Shown: positions 1 to 7,704 of the stretch, piece by piece | Position numbering within the stretch: position 1 is the first letter of the stretch | Layout of the letters: each line of letters opens with the position of its first letter | Assembly (NCBI GenBank): GCA_947589365.1 | Contig: CANQAJ010000002.1 | Span: 1-63,450 of the forward strand | Source of the DNA: an uncultured Clostridia bacterium | Lineage (GTDB): Bacteria > Bacillota > Clostridia > Oscillospirales > Acutalibacteraceae | Length of the DNA: 63,450 bases | Direction of reading: 5' to 3' | The notes under the pieces: generated by a model | Seen by the model: only the letters and a program-made list of their open reading frames with translations | Told to the model about the DNA's origin: nothing | Database searches by the model: none | Position numbers and translations under genes: made by a program

Positions 1-2
1 AA

Positions 3-80
3 ATAGGAATGGAAATTGTAAAACAATCGAATGATGAAAAATATATCCGCAAGGTAACACTCGTTAATCTGATGCTTTAA
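3..80 (+). CDS. C-terminal end of a protein cut by the window edge (uncertain)
   Basis: One forward frame is open from base 3 to a TAA at 78-80 and encodes about 25 residues ending in VTLVNLML. The other two forward frames are closed early. It may be the tail of a gene starting outside the window, but so short an open stretch could be chance. I do not recognise the family. It would converge on the minus-strand zinc-ribbon operon; no clear terminator is seen in 81-211. Confidence 0.3.
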   Translation: MGMEIVKQSNDEKYIRKVTLVNLML

Positions 81-211
81 AGAAAAATAACAAATGTCGT
101 TTACTATAAATCGACGTCATTCCAAGTATGCATCATCTATTGAGTTTTTTTCGGATATTCCTGCCGTCCGCTGCTATCGTAATAAGTAACCATAGGGATA
201 TAAAAATATAT

Positions 212-610
212 TTAAAAAATTAAATCATTTAAAAAATTTTTTATCCTGTTGCCTTTCTCTATAGTATCGGCAGTATCCACTAAAACAGGAATAAGATTAG
301 CCAATATTACTACATATACGATAGTAAGAATAACTGATATAACTATCGCCGTCTTGCATAAATTAATGTTGGTTTTGCTTCGTTGTTTCTTCAGACCCAA
401 TATCCCCAACACAATTCCCATGGGCGGAAAAAGGAAAGAAAATATCATCGCACATATTGTTATACTTCCGTTTTCAACTATATCTGTGCTTTGTACTGCC
501 TTTGAAGATTGCACAAATATATGGCTGTTCAACAATGCACCGCAGTTAGGACAACTGCTTTGATTTTGATCAATCTGTTTCCCACACTCACTACAATATA
601 TCATTCCCAT
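212..610 (-). CDS. Zinc-ribbon membrane protein, last gene of a four-gene zinc-ribbon operon
   Basis: A 132-residue protein whose N-terminus is a compact zinc ribbon, with Cys at positions 6, 9, 20 and 23 (CSEC...CPNC). Two hydrophobic segments follow, roughly residues 45-70 and 80-105, separated by a short Lys/Arg loop, an arrangement like DUF4190-type small membrane proteins. I chose the ATG at 610 because GGAGAGG lies six bases upstream and because it puts the four cysteines at the same positions as in the three sister proteins; a TTG at 634 would overlap the preceding gene. The ribbon is presumably cytoplasmic. Function unknown. Confidence 0.8.
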   Translation of the reverse strand: MGMIYCSECGKQIDQNQSSCPNCGALLNSHIFVQSSKAVQSTDIVENGSITICAMIFSFLFPPMGIVLGILGLKKQRSKTNINLCKTAIVISVILTIVYVVILANLIPVLVDTADTIEKGNRIKNFLNDLIF

Positions 611-630
611 AAACTTCCTCTCCATTAAAT

Positions 631-1305
631 TCAATCTAATTCAATATCGTTATAAGTACATTTAAGACTATATTTATAGCTATCGTTATTTCCGGTTACA
701 TCTATTGTATCGGAATATCTGACTCTTGTTTCTGTTTTGGCAACAACTTCTAACTTATGCTCTCCTAAGGCAAGGTTACGATCAAATGTCTTCTGTTCAC
801 CTATCGACACCGTTCCAATTTCTTCACCATCTACCAAAATTGACACTTCGCTATATTTCGGTTCGTAAGACTCCTCCGAACCGGTGATAGCACCAATAAA
901 ACCGCCAACCGCCTTGCCAATTGCTTCGCCCGCTGCTTTGAAGGCTCCTTTCCTAAGGCTGACTGTCAGATTTACACTATATGTATTACTATATGTATCA
1001 TCGTAACCCCCATCATATACAGTTCCAACAGAACTTGCTCTGTATTCAGTCACTGTCCCGTTTTTATGTTCATCAGCTTCTAAATTTACAGGTATAAGGA
1101 TAGCTGTAATAATGCAAGCAACAACAAGCAATACCACAATCACACCAACTATAACCCCGGTATGTTTCTTAGGCTTCTGAATCTGTGAACCGTATATTAT
1201 CGGTTCCGATTGCTGTGCCACACTCACTGCTGCCCCGCAATTCGGGCATGACAGTGCCTTATCGCTGATTTGTTTTCCGCATCTTCTGCAATATATTAAT
1301 GCCAT
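631..1305 (-). CDS. Zinc-ribbon protein with one membrane anchor and an extracytoplasmic beta domain
   Basis: A 224-residue protein. Cys 6, 9, 20 and 23 form an N-terminal zinc ribbon (CRRC, CPNC). A strong transmembrane segment spans about residues 49-73. The exported remainder contains a Gly/Ala-rich stretch (KAAGEAIGKAVGGFIGA) and then a beta-rich region (VDGEEIGTVSIGE ... GEHKLEVVAK) that resembles PEGA-like repeats; that likeness is by eye only. The cysteine layout suggests a cytoplasmic metal-binding head joined through the membrane to a cell-surface domain. It is 13 bases after the preceding gene and probably cotranscribed. Function unknown. Confidence 0.8.
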   Translation of the reverse strand: MALIYCRRCGKQISDKALSCPNCGAAVSVAQQSEPIIYGSQIQKPKKHTGVIVGVIVVLLVVACIITAILIPVNLEADEHKNGTVTEYRASSVGTVYDGGYDDTYSNTYSVNLTVSLRKGAFKAAGEAIGKAVGGFIGAITGSEESYEPKYSEVSILVDGEEIGTVSIGEQKTFDRNLALGEHKLEVVAKTETRVRYSDTIDVTGNNDSYKYSLKCTYNDIELD

Positions 1306-1318
1306 AATAAATTCCTCC

Positions 1319-1861
1319 TTACTTTTTTAATTTTCGATAACCATATTCGACTACCCGTACAATAATCAAAATGAAGGCTCCTGCACCAACAATCTCGATA
1401 AGCTCACCTAAACCAAAAATATTTGCACCCACGATACCGCCTATAGCGTCTCCTGCAAATGAACATATTAAATCAAGTACTATACATATTACTAAAGTTA
1501 TTGCCGGTTTGGTAAACGATATAGGCTTTTTTTCCGGCTTCTGTTGAGAACTCTGCTGTGTATACTGATACTGCTGTACCGGCTGCGGACTCTGCTGTGT
1601 ATACTGATACTGCTGTCCCGGCTGCGGACTCGGCTGTGTCTGCTGATACTGTTGTACAAACTGTCCCGGTTGTGTCTGATATTGCTGTACCGATTCTTCC
1701 GGCTGCGATTGAGTACTGCCCTGCTTATTCAGAACAGTTTTATGCTCCGGTTGGGGCATATATGAACTGATCATCACCTTAAGCGGTATTCCGCAATACG
1801 GGCAATGTTCTGCCGTGCTGCTTATTTCTTTTCCACATTCAATACATTGAATTAATGCCAT
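1319..1861 (-). CDS. Zinc-ribbon protein with Gln/Pro-rich linker and two C-terminal membrane segments
   Basis: A 180-residue protein. The N-terminal ribbon again has Cys 6, 9, 20 and 23 (CIEC, CPYC). Residues of about 50-115 are a low-complexity Q/P/Y/T linker with imperfect repeats of the type QQYQYTQQSPQP. Two hydrophobic helices and a basic tail (YGYRKLKK) end the protein. The ATG at 1861 has GGAGGAG upstream; the upstream small gene ends at 1852, so the two overlap by ten bases and this ribosome-binding site lies inside that gene, suggesting translational coupling. The linker DNA is repetitive and may vary in length between strains. Confidence 0.8.
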   Translation of the reverse strand: MALIQCIECGKEISSTAEHCPYCGIPLKVMISSYMPQPEHKTVLNKQGSTQSQPEESVQQYQTQPGQFVQQYQQTQPSPQPGQQYQYTQQSPQPVQQYQYTQQSSQQKPEKKPISFTKPAITLVICIVLDLICSFAGDAIGGIVGANIFGLGELIEIVGAGAFILIIVRVVEYGYRKLKK

Positions 1862-2055
1862 AATAAACTCCTCCATTTTTCGGGTACATTAATTTTGTTA
1901 ATTCTTGACTCATTGCTTTCTGTTTTTTTGGGGGTTACATCGTCTTTTGAAATATCAGATTCGTAATCCTCGGTTATCGGCATACCGCATGAAACACAGA
2001 AACCTGCACGACTGCTCATCTGATTTCCGCATCTCTTACAGTATAGGATAGACAT
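1852..2055 (-). CDS. Small zinc-ribbon protein, first gene of the zinc-ribbon operon
   Basis: A 67-residue soluble protein with Cys 6, 9, 20 and 23 (CKRC, CVSC), followed by an acidic then basic linker and no membrane segment. A strong GGGAGGTGG site precedes the ATG. The last codons are formed by the next gene's ribosome-binding region, so the C-terminus may be a read-out or the gene may have lost a longer tail. It is the promoter-proximal member of the operon and lies just downstream of the LytTR-type direct repeats. Function unknown. Confidence 0.7.
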   Translation of the reverse strand: MSILYCKRCGNQMSSRAGFCVSCGMPITEDYESDISKDDVTPKKTESNESRINKINVPEKWRSLLWH

Positions 2056-2098
2056 ATATAACCACCTCCCAAATTAAACATCATCCCATTCGGTCTTG

Positions 2099-2166
2099 AA
2101 TAATAATAATACATTTTTTCAAAAAAATGTAAAAAATGTCGTGAAATGTATTTCTGATGTCGTGAA
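2099..2166 (-). promoter_or_regulatory. Promoter region of the zinc-ribbon operon with LytTR-type direct repeats
   Basis: Reading the minus strand, TTCACGACA occurs twice (2158-2166 and 2137-2145), 21 bp apart start to start. That spacing, two helical turns, is typical of direct repeats bound by LytTR-domain regulators. An A+T stretch with a TATTAT-type -10 (about 2099-2110) follows, then the operon start at 2055. The adjacent two-component system encodes a LytTR regulator. The assignment is inference. The repeats also resemble sequence beside the IS30-type remnant at 4.4 kb, so an IS-end origin is an alternative. Confidence 0.5.
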
Positions 2167-2171
2167 TTGCA

Positions 2172-2219
2172 AAAAAACGGTTATCTGTAAGCTTTTCAGT
2201 CTATCAGATAACCGTTTTT
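2172..2219 (-). terminator. Terminator after the histidine kinase gene
   Basis: A 12-bp perfect stem (AACGGTTATCTG and its complement) with an A-run on one side and a T-run on the other, so it can act in both directions. It lies 18 bases beyond the stop codon of the sensor kinase gene and separates that operon from the zinc-ribbon operon. Confidence 0.85.
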
Positions 2220-2236
2220 AATTATTCAATTTACCA

Positions 2237-3580
2237 TCACCGCATCGACTGCTTCATTATCATAATGGATGTAATATATTCTGTGCTGTTACTGCTTATC
2301 TGCATGACAGCACCGTATTTATCAAGAGCGGAACGTATATTTTTCAGTCCGTATCCATGATTGTTCTTATCCTCCTTAGACGTATATTTTTCTACCTCAT
2401 TCAGTTCTACACAATTAACCTCATTTTCTACACTATTGCTTATATTAATTATTCTCTGTAAATCTGTTTGCCTGAATTGAATATTGATAAACCGTTTATC
2501 AATCTCAGGTATTTTTTTACAAGCCTCAAGTGCATTGTCAAGCAGATTTGCAAATACAGCACATATATCTATCGCTTTCCATTCAAGTCCCCCGTCGATA
2601 ACACCGCTTATTGTCAGTTTTACACCGATTCTATCACATTCCGGGAGTTTTGACGTGATAATAGAATCCAACATTTCATCCCCCGTCACTATCCTTGGGG
2701 ATAATGACGTTATTTTACCGCAAAGCTCATTTATATATTCTTCCGCCTCCGCATATTTCCCTTTATTCATCAATTCTGAAATAATACTAAGATTATTTTT
2801 TATATCATGCCTGAATGCACGTGTGTCTTCCTGTGCCTCACGGTATATATTTGCCGCCACAAGCTCCGCCTCAAGAAACCTCTCATTACGTATCCGCAAT
2901 TCATTGTAATAATTGCTTTTCAAATTATTACACAGCAGGATCGGCATAAATACAGAAAATGCTAATGTTACCAGATTTTGTAAAATATACGTTACATAAT
3001 ATTCCTTTGAAGAAAATACAGCGGCCATGTCCGCATTTTCGGTGCTTTCAGACAGCTCTACTAATAAAACCGTATATAGAATATACAAAAATATATCAAA
3101 TTTACTGAATTTAATAAAAATACAGTGCTTTGTAAAATTCTCATAAATATAAAAGCCCCAAATACCGGTAATTACTATCAACAATAAATTTGACGAAAAA
3201 TCATCATAAACCCCGAAAAACTTCAAAAAATTATCTATCGGAGATGAAACATTTTCGGCAGCACCAATTACAACTAACGCACACAAACAAAAATTACCGT
3301 ATATTTTCTTCATTTTCTCTTTCGGTATATTATATACCTTGATAATAATTAACGGGAAAAAACCAAAAAGTAATCCCATAGTTAAAAAAAATAAAAGCTC
3401 TACTTGGGAATATACAACACCCGCTATAACAAAAACTCCGACAATCACCTCTGCCAACAGACCCGACAAAGCACATCTTTTTGTAAGGCTTACCTCCTGA
3501 TTAACAAAGCTTTGCATAAATATAACAGTTGTCAAATAAGCAGGATATATGTATATATAACTCATTATTAAATTAATCAT
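2237..3580 (-). CDS. GHKL-type sensor histidine kinase (AgrC-like)
   Basis: A 447-residue membrane kinase. About six hydrophobic segments fill residues 1-220, with no obvious extracellular sensor domain. A signalling helix leads to the phospho-acceptor motif RHDIKNN (His 258), then an N box (NLLDNALEA, about residue 345) and a G box (GYGLKNI) of the HATPase_c_5/GHKL class. AgrC-like kinases of this class often sense peptides, but no pheromone or AgrB gene is seen nearby. Its ATG overlaps the TGA of the response regulator by four bases, so the two are coupled. Probably autophosphorylates and passes phosphate to Asp 55 of the partner regulator. Confidence 0.88.
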   Translation of the reverse strand: MINLIMSYIYIYPAYLTTVIFMQSFVNQEVSLTKRCALSGLLAEVIVGVFVIAGVVYSQVELLFFLTMGLLFGFFPLIIIKVYNIPKEKMKKIYGNFCLCALVVIGAAENVSSPIDNFLKFFGVYDDFSSNLLLIVITGIWGFYIYENFTKHCIFIKFSKFDIFLYILYTVLLVELSESTENADMAAVFSSKEYYVTYILQNLVTLAFSVFMPILLCNNLKSNYYNELRIRNERFLEAELVAANIYREAQEDTRAFRHDIKNNLSIISELMNKGKYAEAEEYINELCGKITSLSPRIVTGDEMLDSIITSKLPECDRIGVKLTISGVIDGGLEWKAIDICAVFANLLDNALEACKKIPEIDKRFINIQFRQTDLQRIINISNSVENEVNCVELNEVEKYTSKEDKNNHGYGLKNIRSALDKYGAVMQISSNSTEYITSIMIMKQSMR

Positions 3581-4278
3581 AGTGCCTCCCTATTGACAAA
3601 TGCCATCAGTGCCAATCTGAATTCCGTTTCCTTCGATCTGCTGATAGGAATAAATGTACCTCCCAATACCTTTACATTTCTGTCCTTTATCCCTATGACC
3701 TTTAAAAGAGATACCATATAACTTCTGTGAACACGGAAAAAACCGTCTGCTTTAAGTTGGTTTTCAAGATCGTTAAGCTTGGCCCGCATCTGATAATTTC
3801 CCGAAACGGTATAAACGATGACATTCTGATTTTGCGACTCAATATAAATTATATCCGAATATTTTATACGATACTCTCCATCATTGTTTTTTATCCATAG
3901 GTATTTTTCATTGGACATTTTTTTGATAACATGATCTATAACTTCACGGATATCGCTGACTGATGCCGGCTTTGTGAGATATCTGAGAGCATTTACCTCA
4001 TAACCTTTGAGTGCATATTCTATATGTCCGGTCAAAAAAACTATATACACGTTTTCACTGAGTTCCCTCAATTTTCTTGCAGTTGAGATTCCGTCAAAAC
4101 CCGGCATTTCTATATCAAGAAATACAATATCAAACCCCGTCTGTCTAAAGCTTTTCAATAGTTCTGAACCGTTTAAAAATTCATAAGTCACTAAATCCAA
4201 ACTGTTATAAAACCTGTCAATAATATCGGCAACTTCATTAATAAAATCTTTTTCATCATCACATATTGCAATTCTCAT
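3577..4278 (-). CDS. LytTR-family response regulator
   Basis: A 233-residue regulator. Residues 1-120 form a receiver domain with the acidic pair DD (7-8), the phospho-acceptor Asp 55 in FLDIEMPG, and a conserved Lys in LTKP. Residues of about 135-230 form a LytTR DNA-binding domain, with the typical stretch FFRVHRSYMV. Proteins of this type bind pairs of short direct repeats about 21 bp apart, exactly the arrangement seen upstream of the zinc-ribbon operon 1.4 kb away. It is the first gene of its operon and has a consensus promoter. Confidence 0.9.
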   Translation of the reverse strand: MRIAICDDEKDFINEVADIIDRFYNSLDLVTYEFLNGSELLKSFRQTGFDIVFLDIEMPGFDGISTARKLRELSENVYIVFLTGHIEYALKGYEVNALRYLTKPASVSDIREVIDHVIKKMSNEKYLWIKNNDGEYRIKYSDIIYIESQNQNVIVYTVSGNYQMRAKLNDLENQLKADGFFRVHRSYMVSLLKVIGIKDRNVKVLGGTFIPISRSKETEFRLALMAFVNREAL

Positions 4279-4329
4279 AATCTGTTCTCACTTTCGCAGT
4301 TTTTATACAGTCAATTTTCTTATAAAAAC

Positions 4330-4358
4330 AGTATATATCATAATAAAAAAATTGTCAA
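4330..4358 (-). promoter_or_regulatory. Promoter of the two-component operon
   Basis: On the minus strand a perfect TTGACA (-35, 4353-4358) and TATACT (-10, 4330-4335) are 17 bp apart. Transcription would start near 4323, giving a leader of about 45 bases. A single TTCACGGACA sequence about 45 bp upstream (4403-4413) resembles the LytTR half-site and could be an autoregulatory site or part of the IS remnant. Confidence 0.75.
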
Positions 4359-4414
4359 ACATATTGTTAATTTATGTGCCTGACTATAAATTGCAATATA
4401 AAATGTCCGTGAAA

Positions 4415-4579
4415 TTAAGCGACATTTAGTTTTAAGATAAACTCATTGGATGATAATCCGCCAAAAATACGTCGAGGGTAATTGTTAATCCAATGCTCAA
4501 TGAGTTTAATTCTCTTTAGGGAGAATTTGCTTATATCCGCCCCCTTTGGAACAAATCTTCTGATAAGCACATTTTGTCT
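4415..4579 (-). pseudogene. IS30-type transposase C-terminal remnant
   Basis: A minus-strand frame of 54 codons reads like the C-terminus of IS30-family transposases: RRFVPKGADISKFS, then IEHWINNYPRRIFGG and SSNEFIL before a TAA. Upstream, the match dissolves into frame-shifted, stop-containing A+T-rich DNA, so the rest of the transposase and both clear inverted repeats are missing. It lies immediately before the restriction-modification genes and may mark their route of entry. The overlapping 81-codon frame at 4506-4751 reads the same DNA in another phase and is not supported. Confidence 0.7.
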
Positions 4580-4778
4580 TATTTTGCTTGTTAATTTTTA
4601 GCTCTATTTTTATTTGAAAATTGTCGTTTTTGAATAAATTTTGTCCATATTCTATTTTGAAATCATCGTAAATGTAGAAAGTAAATGCTGTTGCCCTGAT
4701 GTCTTTTTTGAAGGTCTTGACTTTTGCTTGCGAAAGTGGTGTAATTAACATGGATATTTATGTAAAGGAGCTGTAACA

Positions 4779-5771
4779 ATGCCTGTTGCAATTAAGTTCA
4801 TAGACTTGTTTTGCGGAATTGGTGGTATCAGGTTGGGTATGGAGTCACAAGGGTTCAAATGTGTTTTTTCATGTGATATAAACCATGAGTGCCGGCGTAC
4901 TTATGAAACCAATTTTCACGAAACACCACAAGGAGATATAATCGGTATTGATGAGCATAATATACCCGATCATGACATACTATGTGCCGGTTTTCCTTGC
5001 CAGCCTTTTAGTATTTCAGGCAAACAAAAGGGATTTAACGACACAAGAGGCACTTTGTTTTTTGAAATATGTAGGATTATAGAAGAGAAAAAACCAAGGG
5101 TTGTGTTTCTTGAAAATGTCAAGCATCTCGTTCATCATAATCATGGGAACACTTTGAATGTTATCCTTGAAAAGTTATCCGATTTGGGGTATATAGTCAG
5201 ATGGCAAATTCTCAATGGTTCGGATTTTGGTGTTCCTCAAAACAGAGAAAGAATAATTATCGTTGGAACTCTAAAATCCGCTTTTGATTTTGATAAAGTT
5301 CAAAAAAAGAATCGTGTTGTTCTTAAGGATTTTTTAGACAAAGAGGGAGATTTTGAATTTCTTTCTCCTGACGAATATACTCTGATCGAAAACCCGAAAG
5401 AACAACCGGTATCCGGTCTGATTTTTGTGGGATACAGAAACAAGTCTATCAGAAAGGTAGGAGTTAGACCGGGTACAGAACATCTATCACGAGTACATAA
5501 GCAACCTAACAGAATTTATTCTGCTAATGGCATTCATCCGACACTCCCTTCGCAAGAATCATCGGGAAGATTTTTTATCCTAACCGATGATAATAGAGTG
5601 CGAAAATTGACAATAGCTGAGTGTTGGCGAATTATGGGATTTCCTGAATCATACATCAAAGTTAGTTCTATTGGTGAACAATACAGACAGTTAGGAAATT
5701 CTGTATGCGTACCCATGATTGAAGCTGTTGCCGCTGAAATAAATAAACAATGTTTTGGAGGTAAAACATAA
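4779..5771 (+). CDS. DNA (cytosine-5-)-methyltransferase
   Basis: A 330-residue C5 methyltransferase that transfers a methyl group from S-adenosylmethionine to cytosine in a short recognition site. Visible motifs in order: I (DLFCGIGG, SAM binding), IV (GFPCQPFS, catalytic Cys 74), VI (ENVKHL, Glu 112), VIII (QNRERI) and X (GNSV near the C-terminus). The target-recognition region lies between about residues 190 and 265 and shows no recognisable specificity. The ATG has GGAG upstream. The next gene starts on the base after this stop codon, so the two form a restriction-modification unit, with this enzyme protecting host DNA. Confidence 0.93.
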   Translation: MPVAIKFIDLFCGIGGIRLGMESQGFKCVFSCDINHECRRTYETNFHETPQGDIIGIDEHNIPDHDILCAGFPCQPFSISGKQKGFNDTRGTLFFEICRIIEEKKPRVVFLENVKHLVHHNHGNTLNVILEKLSDLGYIVRWQILNGSDFGVPQNRERIIIVGTLKSAFDFDKVQKKNRVVLKDFLDKEGDFEFLSPDEYTLIENPKEQPVSGLIFVGYRNKSIRKVGVRPGTEHLSRVHKQPNRIYSANGIHPTLPSQESSGRFFILTDDNRVRKLTIAECWRIMGFPESYIKVSSIGEQYRQLGNSVCVPMIEAVAAEINKQCFGGKT

Positions 5772-6878
5772 ATGTCTAACCATTCAGATATTGTGAACAG
5801 CATATACCAAGAAGCCTTAGAAATGACTGCGAACAACGATTATACCACTACGCTTGAAAAAGATATTAAAACATATGTTGAGCAGATCGTTGAAAGGTCT
5901 GAAACAAATAAGGGATTATTGGCTGTGCTTACAACGTTACTTGTTCATAAAATTGTTGATCCTGAGCAAGATATCAGATATCATCAAGCTCAGTTAAAAA
6001 ACGGGTTTGCCGGCAGAGGAATAGACCAAAACTATATAACTCCATTCATGAAAAGAGTACACTTTCCCTCAATGGCTGAGTCCGGTTGGCTTACTCGGTC
6101 TTTGGAACAAGCACAACCGTATGATTTGAATTATCCGGGAAAAATAAAGCCCGAAACCGTAAAAAAGGCTTTCCTGAATATTATTGATCAAGTGCAAAAT
6201 AATGGGCTTGAATCAAAAACCGTTTTACTGTATTTTTTTAAGCTGCTTATAAAGCAACGGGATAGCATAAATATCGAACTTGCAAAACCGCATAGCCTTT
6301 CTATTTCACAAATCATCGAGCTGTTAAAAAAACATTTTACCTGTAAGTATTCGTGTTCAGGTGCTTCTCGCTTACCAACACTTGCAATTTACGCTGCATA
6401 TAAGTGTATGATGTCTCAAGTGGCAAGGTATCATGATAAGATTCTCTGCCCTTTAGAATCACATAACTCAGCAGATGCACAATCAGGAAGAATAGGCGAT
6501 ATTGATATAAATAATGCTAACGGAACAGCATTTGAAGGTGTTGAAATAAAGCATGAGATACAGATCACTGCACAACTTGTTGAAGATGCATACGAAAAAT
6601 TCAAAATATATAATACAGATAGATACTACTTGCTTACTACAGCTAATATGGACTCAGCTGATTGGGATGCAATAGACAACGAAATAAAGCGAATTGCTCA
6701 GATCCATGGATGTCAAGTCATTGTTAATGGCGTATATTCTTCCTTAAAATATTATTTGAGATTGGTTAATGATCCTGCTGAATTTATAGACTATTATGTT
6801 GAACTCCTCAAAGTAGATGAAACTGTCAAATTTCAACATAAGACTGCTTGGAATGATATTATCAGTAAAGGATTATAA
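5772..6878 (+). CDS. Probable type II restriction endonuclease
   Basis: A 368-residue soluble protein directly behind the methyltransferase, with GGAGG before its ATG. Residues 241-262 contain IGDIDI and then GVEIKH, which fits the PD-(D/E)XK nuclease core: Asp 243 or 245, Glu 258 and Lys 260. The N-terminal half is mostly helical and has no motif I can name. Position next to a C5 methyltransferase and the nuclease-like motif support a restriction enzyme that cuts unmethylated sites; the family and recognition sequence cannot be told from reading. A general nuclease of another defence system is a less likely alternative. Confidence 0.7.
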   Translation: MSNHSDIVNSIYQEALEMTANNDYTTTLEKDIKTYVEQIVERSETNKGLLAVLTTLLVHKIVDPEQDIRYHQAQLKNGFAGRGIDQNYITPFMKRVHFPSMAESGWLTRSLEQAQPYDLNYPGKIKPETVKKAFLNIIDQVQNNGLESKTVLLYFFKLLIKQRDSINIELAKPHSLSISQIIELLKKHFTCKYSCSGASRLPTLAIYAAYKCMMSQVARYHDKILCPLESHNSADAQSGRIGDIDINNANGTAFEGVEIKHEIQITAQLVEDAYEKFKIYNTDRYYLLTTANMDSADWDAIDNEIKRIAQIHGCQVIVNGVYSSLKYYLRLVNDPAEFIDYYVELLKVDETVKFQHKTAWNDIISKGL

Positions 6879-7007
6879 TAAACAATAGCCTATTGTTACA
6901 CCTGTTATCCGTCTCACACAAGTCCATTTCAGCATTATGGCACATACTCTGAATAGAATATTCTTTTGACAAAACAATTTTTATAGATCCTTTTAATTTT
7001 CAGAAAA

Positions 7008-7057
7008 AAAACAGTTTGTTATACAGCACAATCAATGCATAATATAACAAACTGTTT
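7008..7057. terminator. Bidirectional terminator between the restriction gene and the V-ATPase operon
   Basis: A 15-bp inverted repeat (left arm AAACAGTTTGTTATA) with A- and T-runs outside both arms. It separates the convergent restriction-modification genes and the V-type ATPase operon, ending nine bases from the atpD stop codon. Confidence 0.85.
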
Positions 7058-7065
7058 CTACATAT

Positions 7066-7683
7066 TTATCCGGCATTCTTTCTTGCCTTCTGAGCCTTGA
7101 TAACCTTAAGTCTTGAAAATTCCTCTCTGTCCTTCTCCTCAAGTGCATCGGAAATGAACTTAACGGCTTCCTCAAACCTCGGTATCATAATATTTTTAAG
7201 TGCGTTCGCTCTTTTCTGAGTTTTCTTGATAGCATCCGCAAGGCGGTAGACACTGTTTTCAACCTCGGCAAGCTCGGCGGTCAGCAATTTAACCTCACGA
7301 AAACTCGCATAAGCCTCATCAATGGCAGGATTCGTCATTTGCAGACCGTAAAAAAGCTCCGGCTCGGTTTCATCTATTGTCACAATGGGTATCTCGACAC
7401 CCATTACGCTTCGATAACTCAGCTTAAGTGTGTCCTCCTCGGGTACGGATTTTGCAATATCATCAATAAAACCCATTGCTATATTTGCTTTCTGCAATGC
7501 AAGATATGCCTTGCTGTAGGTTACATCTATCTTATCCTGTATCTCCGATGCCCTGTCTATAAGCGTCATCATCTCACGTACAAGAATATTTCTTTTTTTA
7601 TCAAGAAGCTCATAGCCTGTTCTGGCAAGGGTAAGCGACTTTTTATTTGCCATCAGATTACCCTTGGTGGGTACTGCTGCCAT
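7066..7683 (-). CDS. atpD: V-type ATP synthase subunit D
   Basis: A 205-residue central-stalk subunit that rotates inside the A3B3 head and couples ATP turnover to ion movement. The N-terminus (VPTKGNLM, then LLDKKR) is diagnostic for subunit D, and long N- and C-terminal helices are predicted to form the coiled coil. It is the last gene of the operon, 21 bases after subunit B, and is followed by a strong terminator. The gene symbol follows V-type nomenclature (ntpD) and is not the F-type atpD. Confidence 0.93.
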   Translation of the reverse strand: MAAVPTKGNLMANKKSLTLARTGYELLDKKRNILVREMMTLIDRASEIQDKIDVTYSKAYLALQKANIAMGFIDDIAKSVPEEDTLKLSYRSVMGVEIPIVTIDETEPELFYGLQMTNPAIDEAYASFREVKLLTAELAEVENSVYRLADAIKKTQKRANALKNIMIPRFEEAVKFISDALEEKDREEFSRLKVIKAQKARKNAG

Positions 7684-7704
7684 TATTGTTCACCTCCACA
7701 AGCT

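Noticed and set aside
1544..1770. Plus-strand frames of 70-73 codons within the Q/P-rich linker
   Set aside because: They are the complement of a low-complexity repeat in a real minus-strand gene.
4506..4751. 81-codon minus-strand frame
   Set aside because: Overlaps the transposase remnant in another phase, with no ribosome-binding site; composition is A+T-driven.
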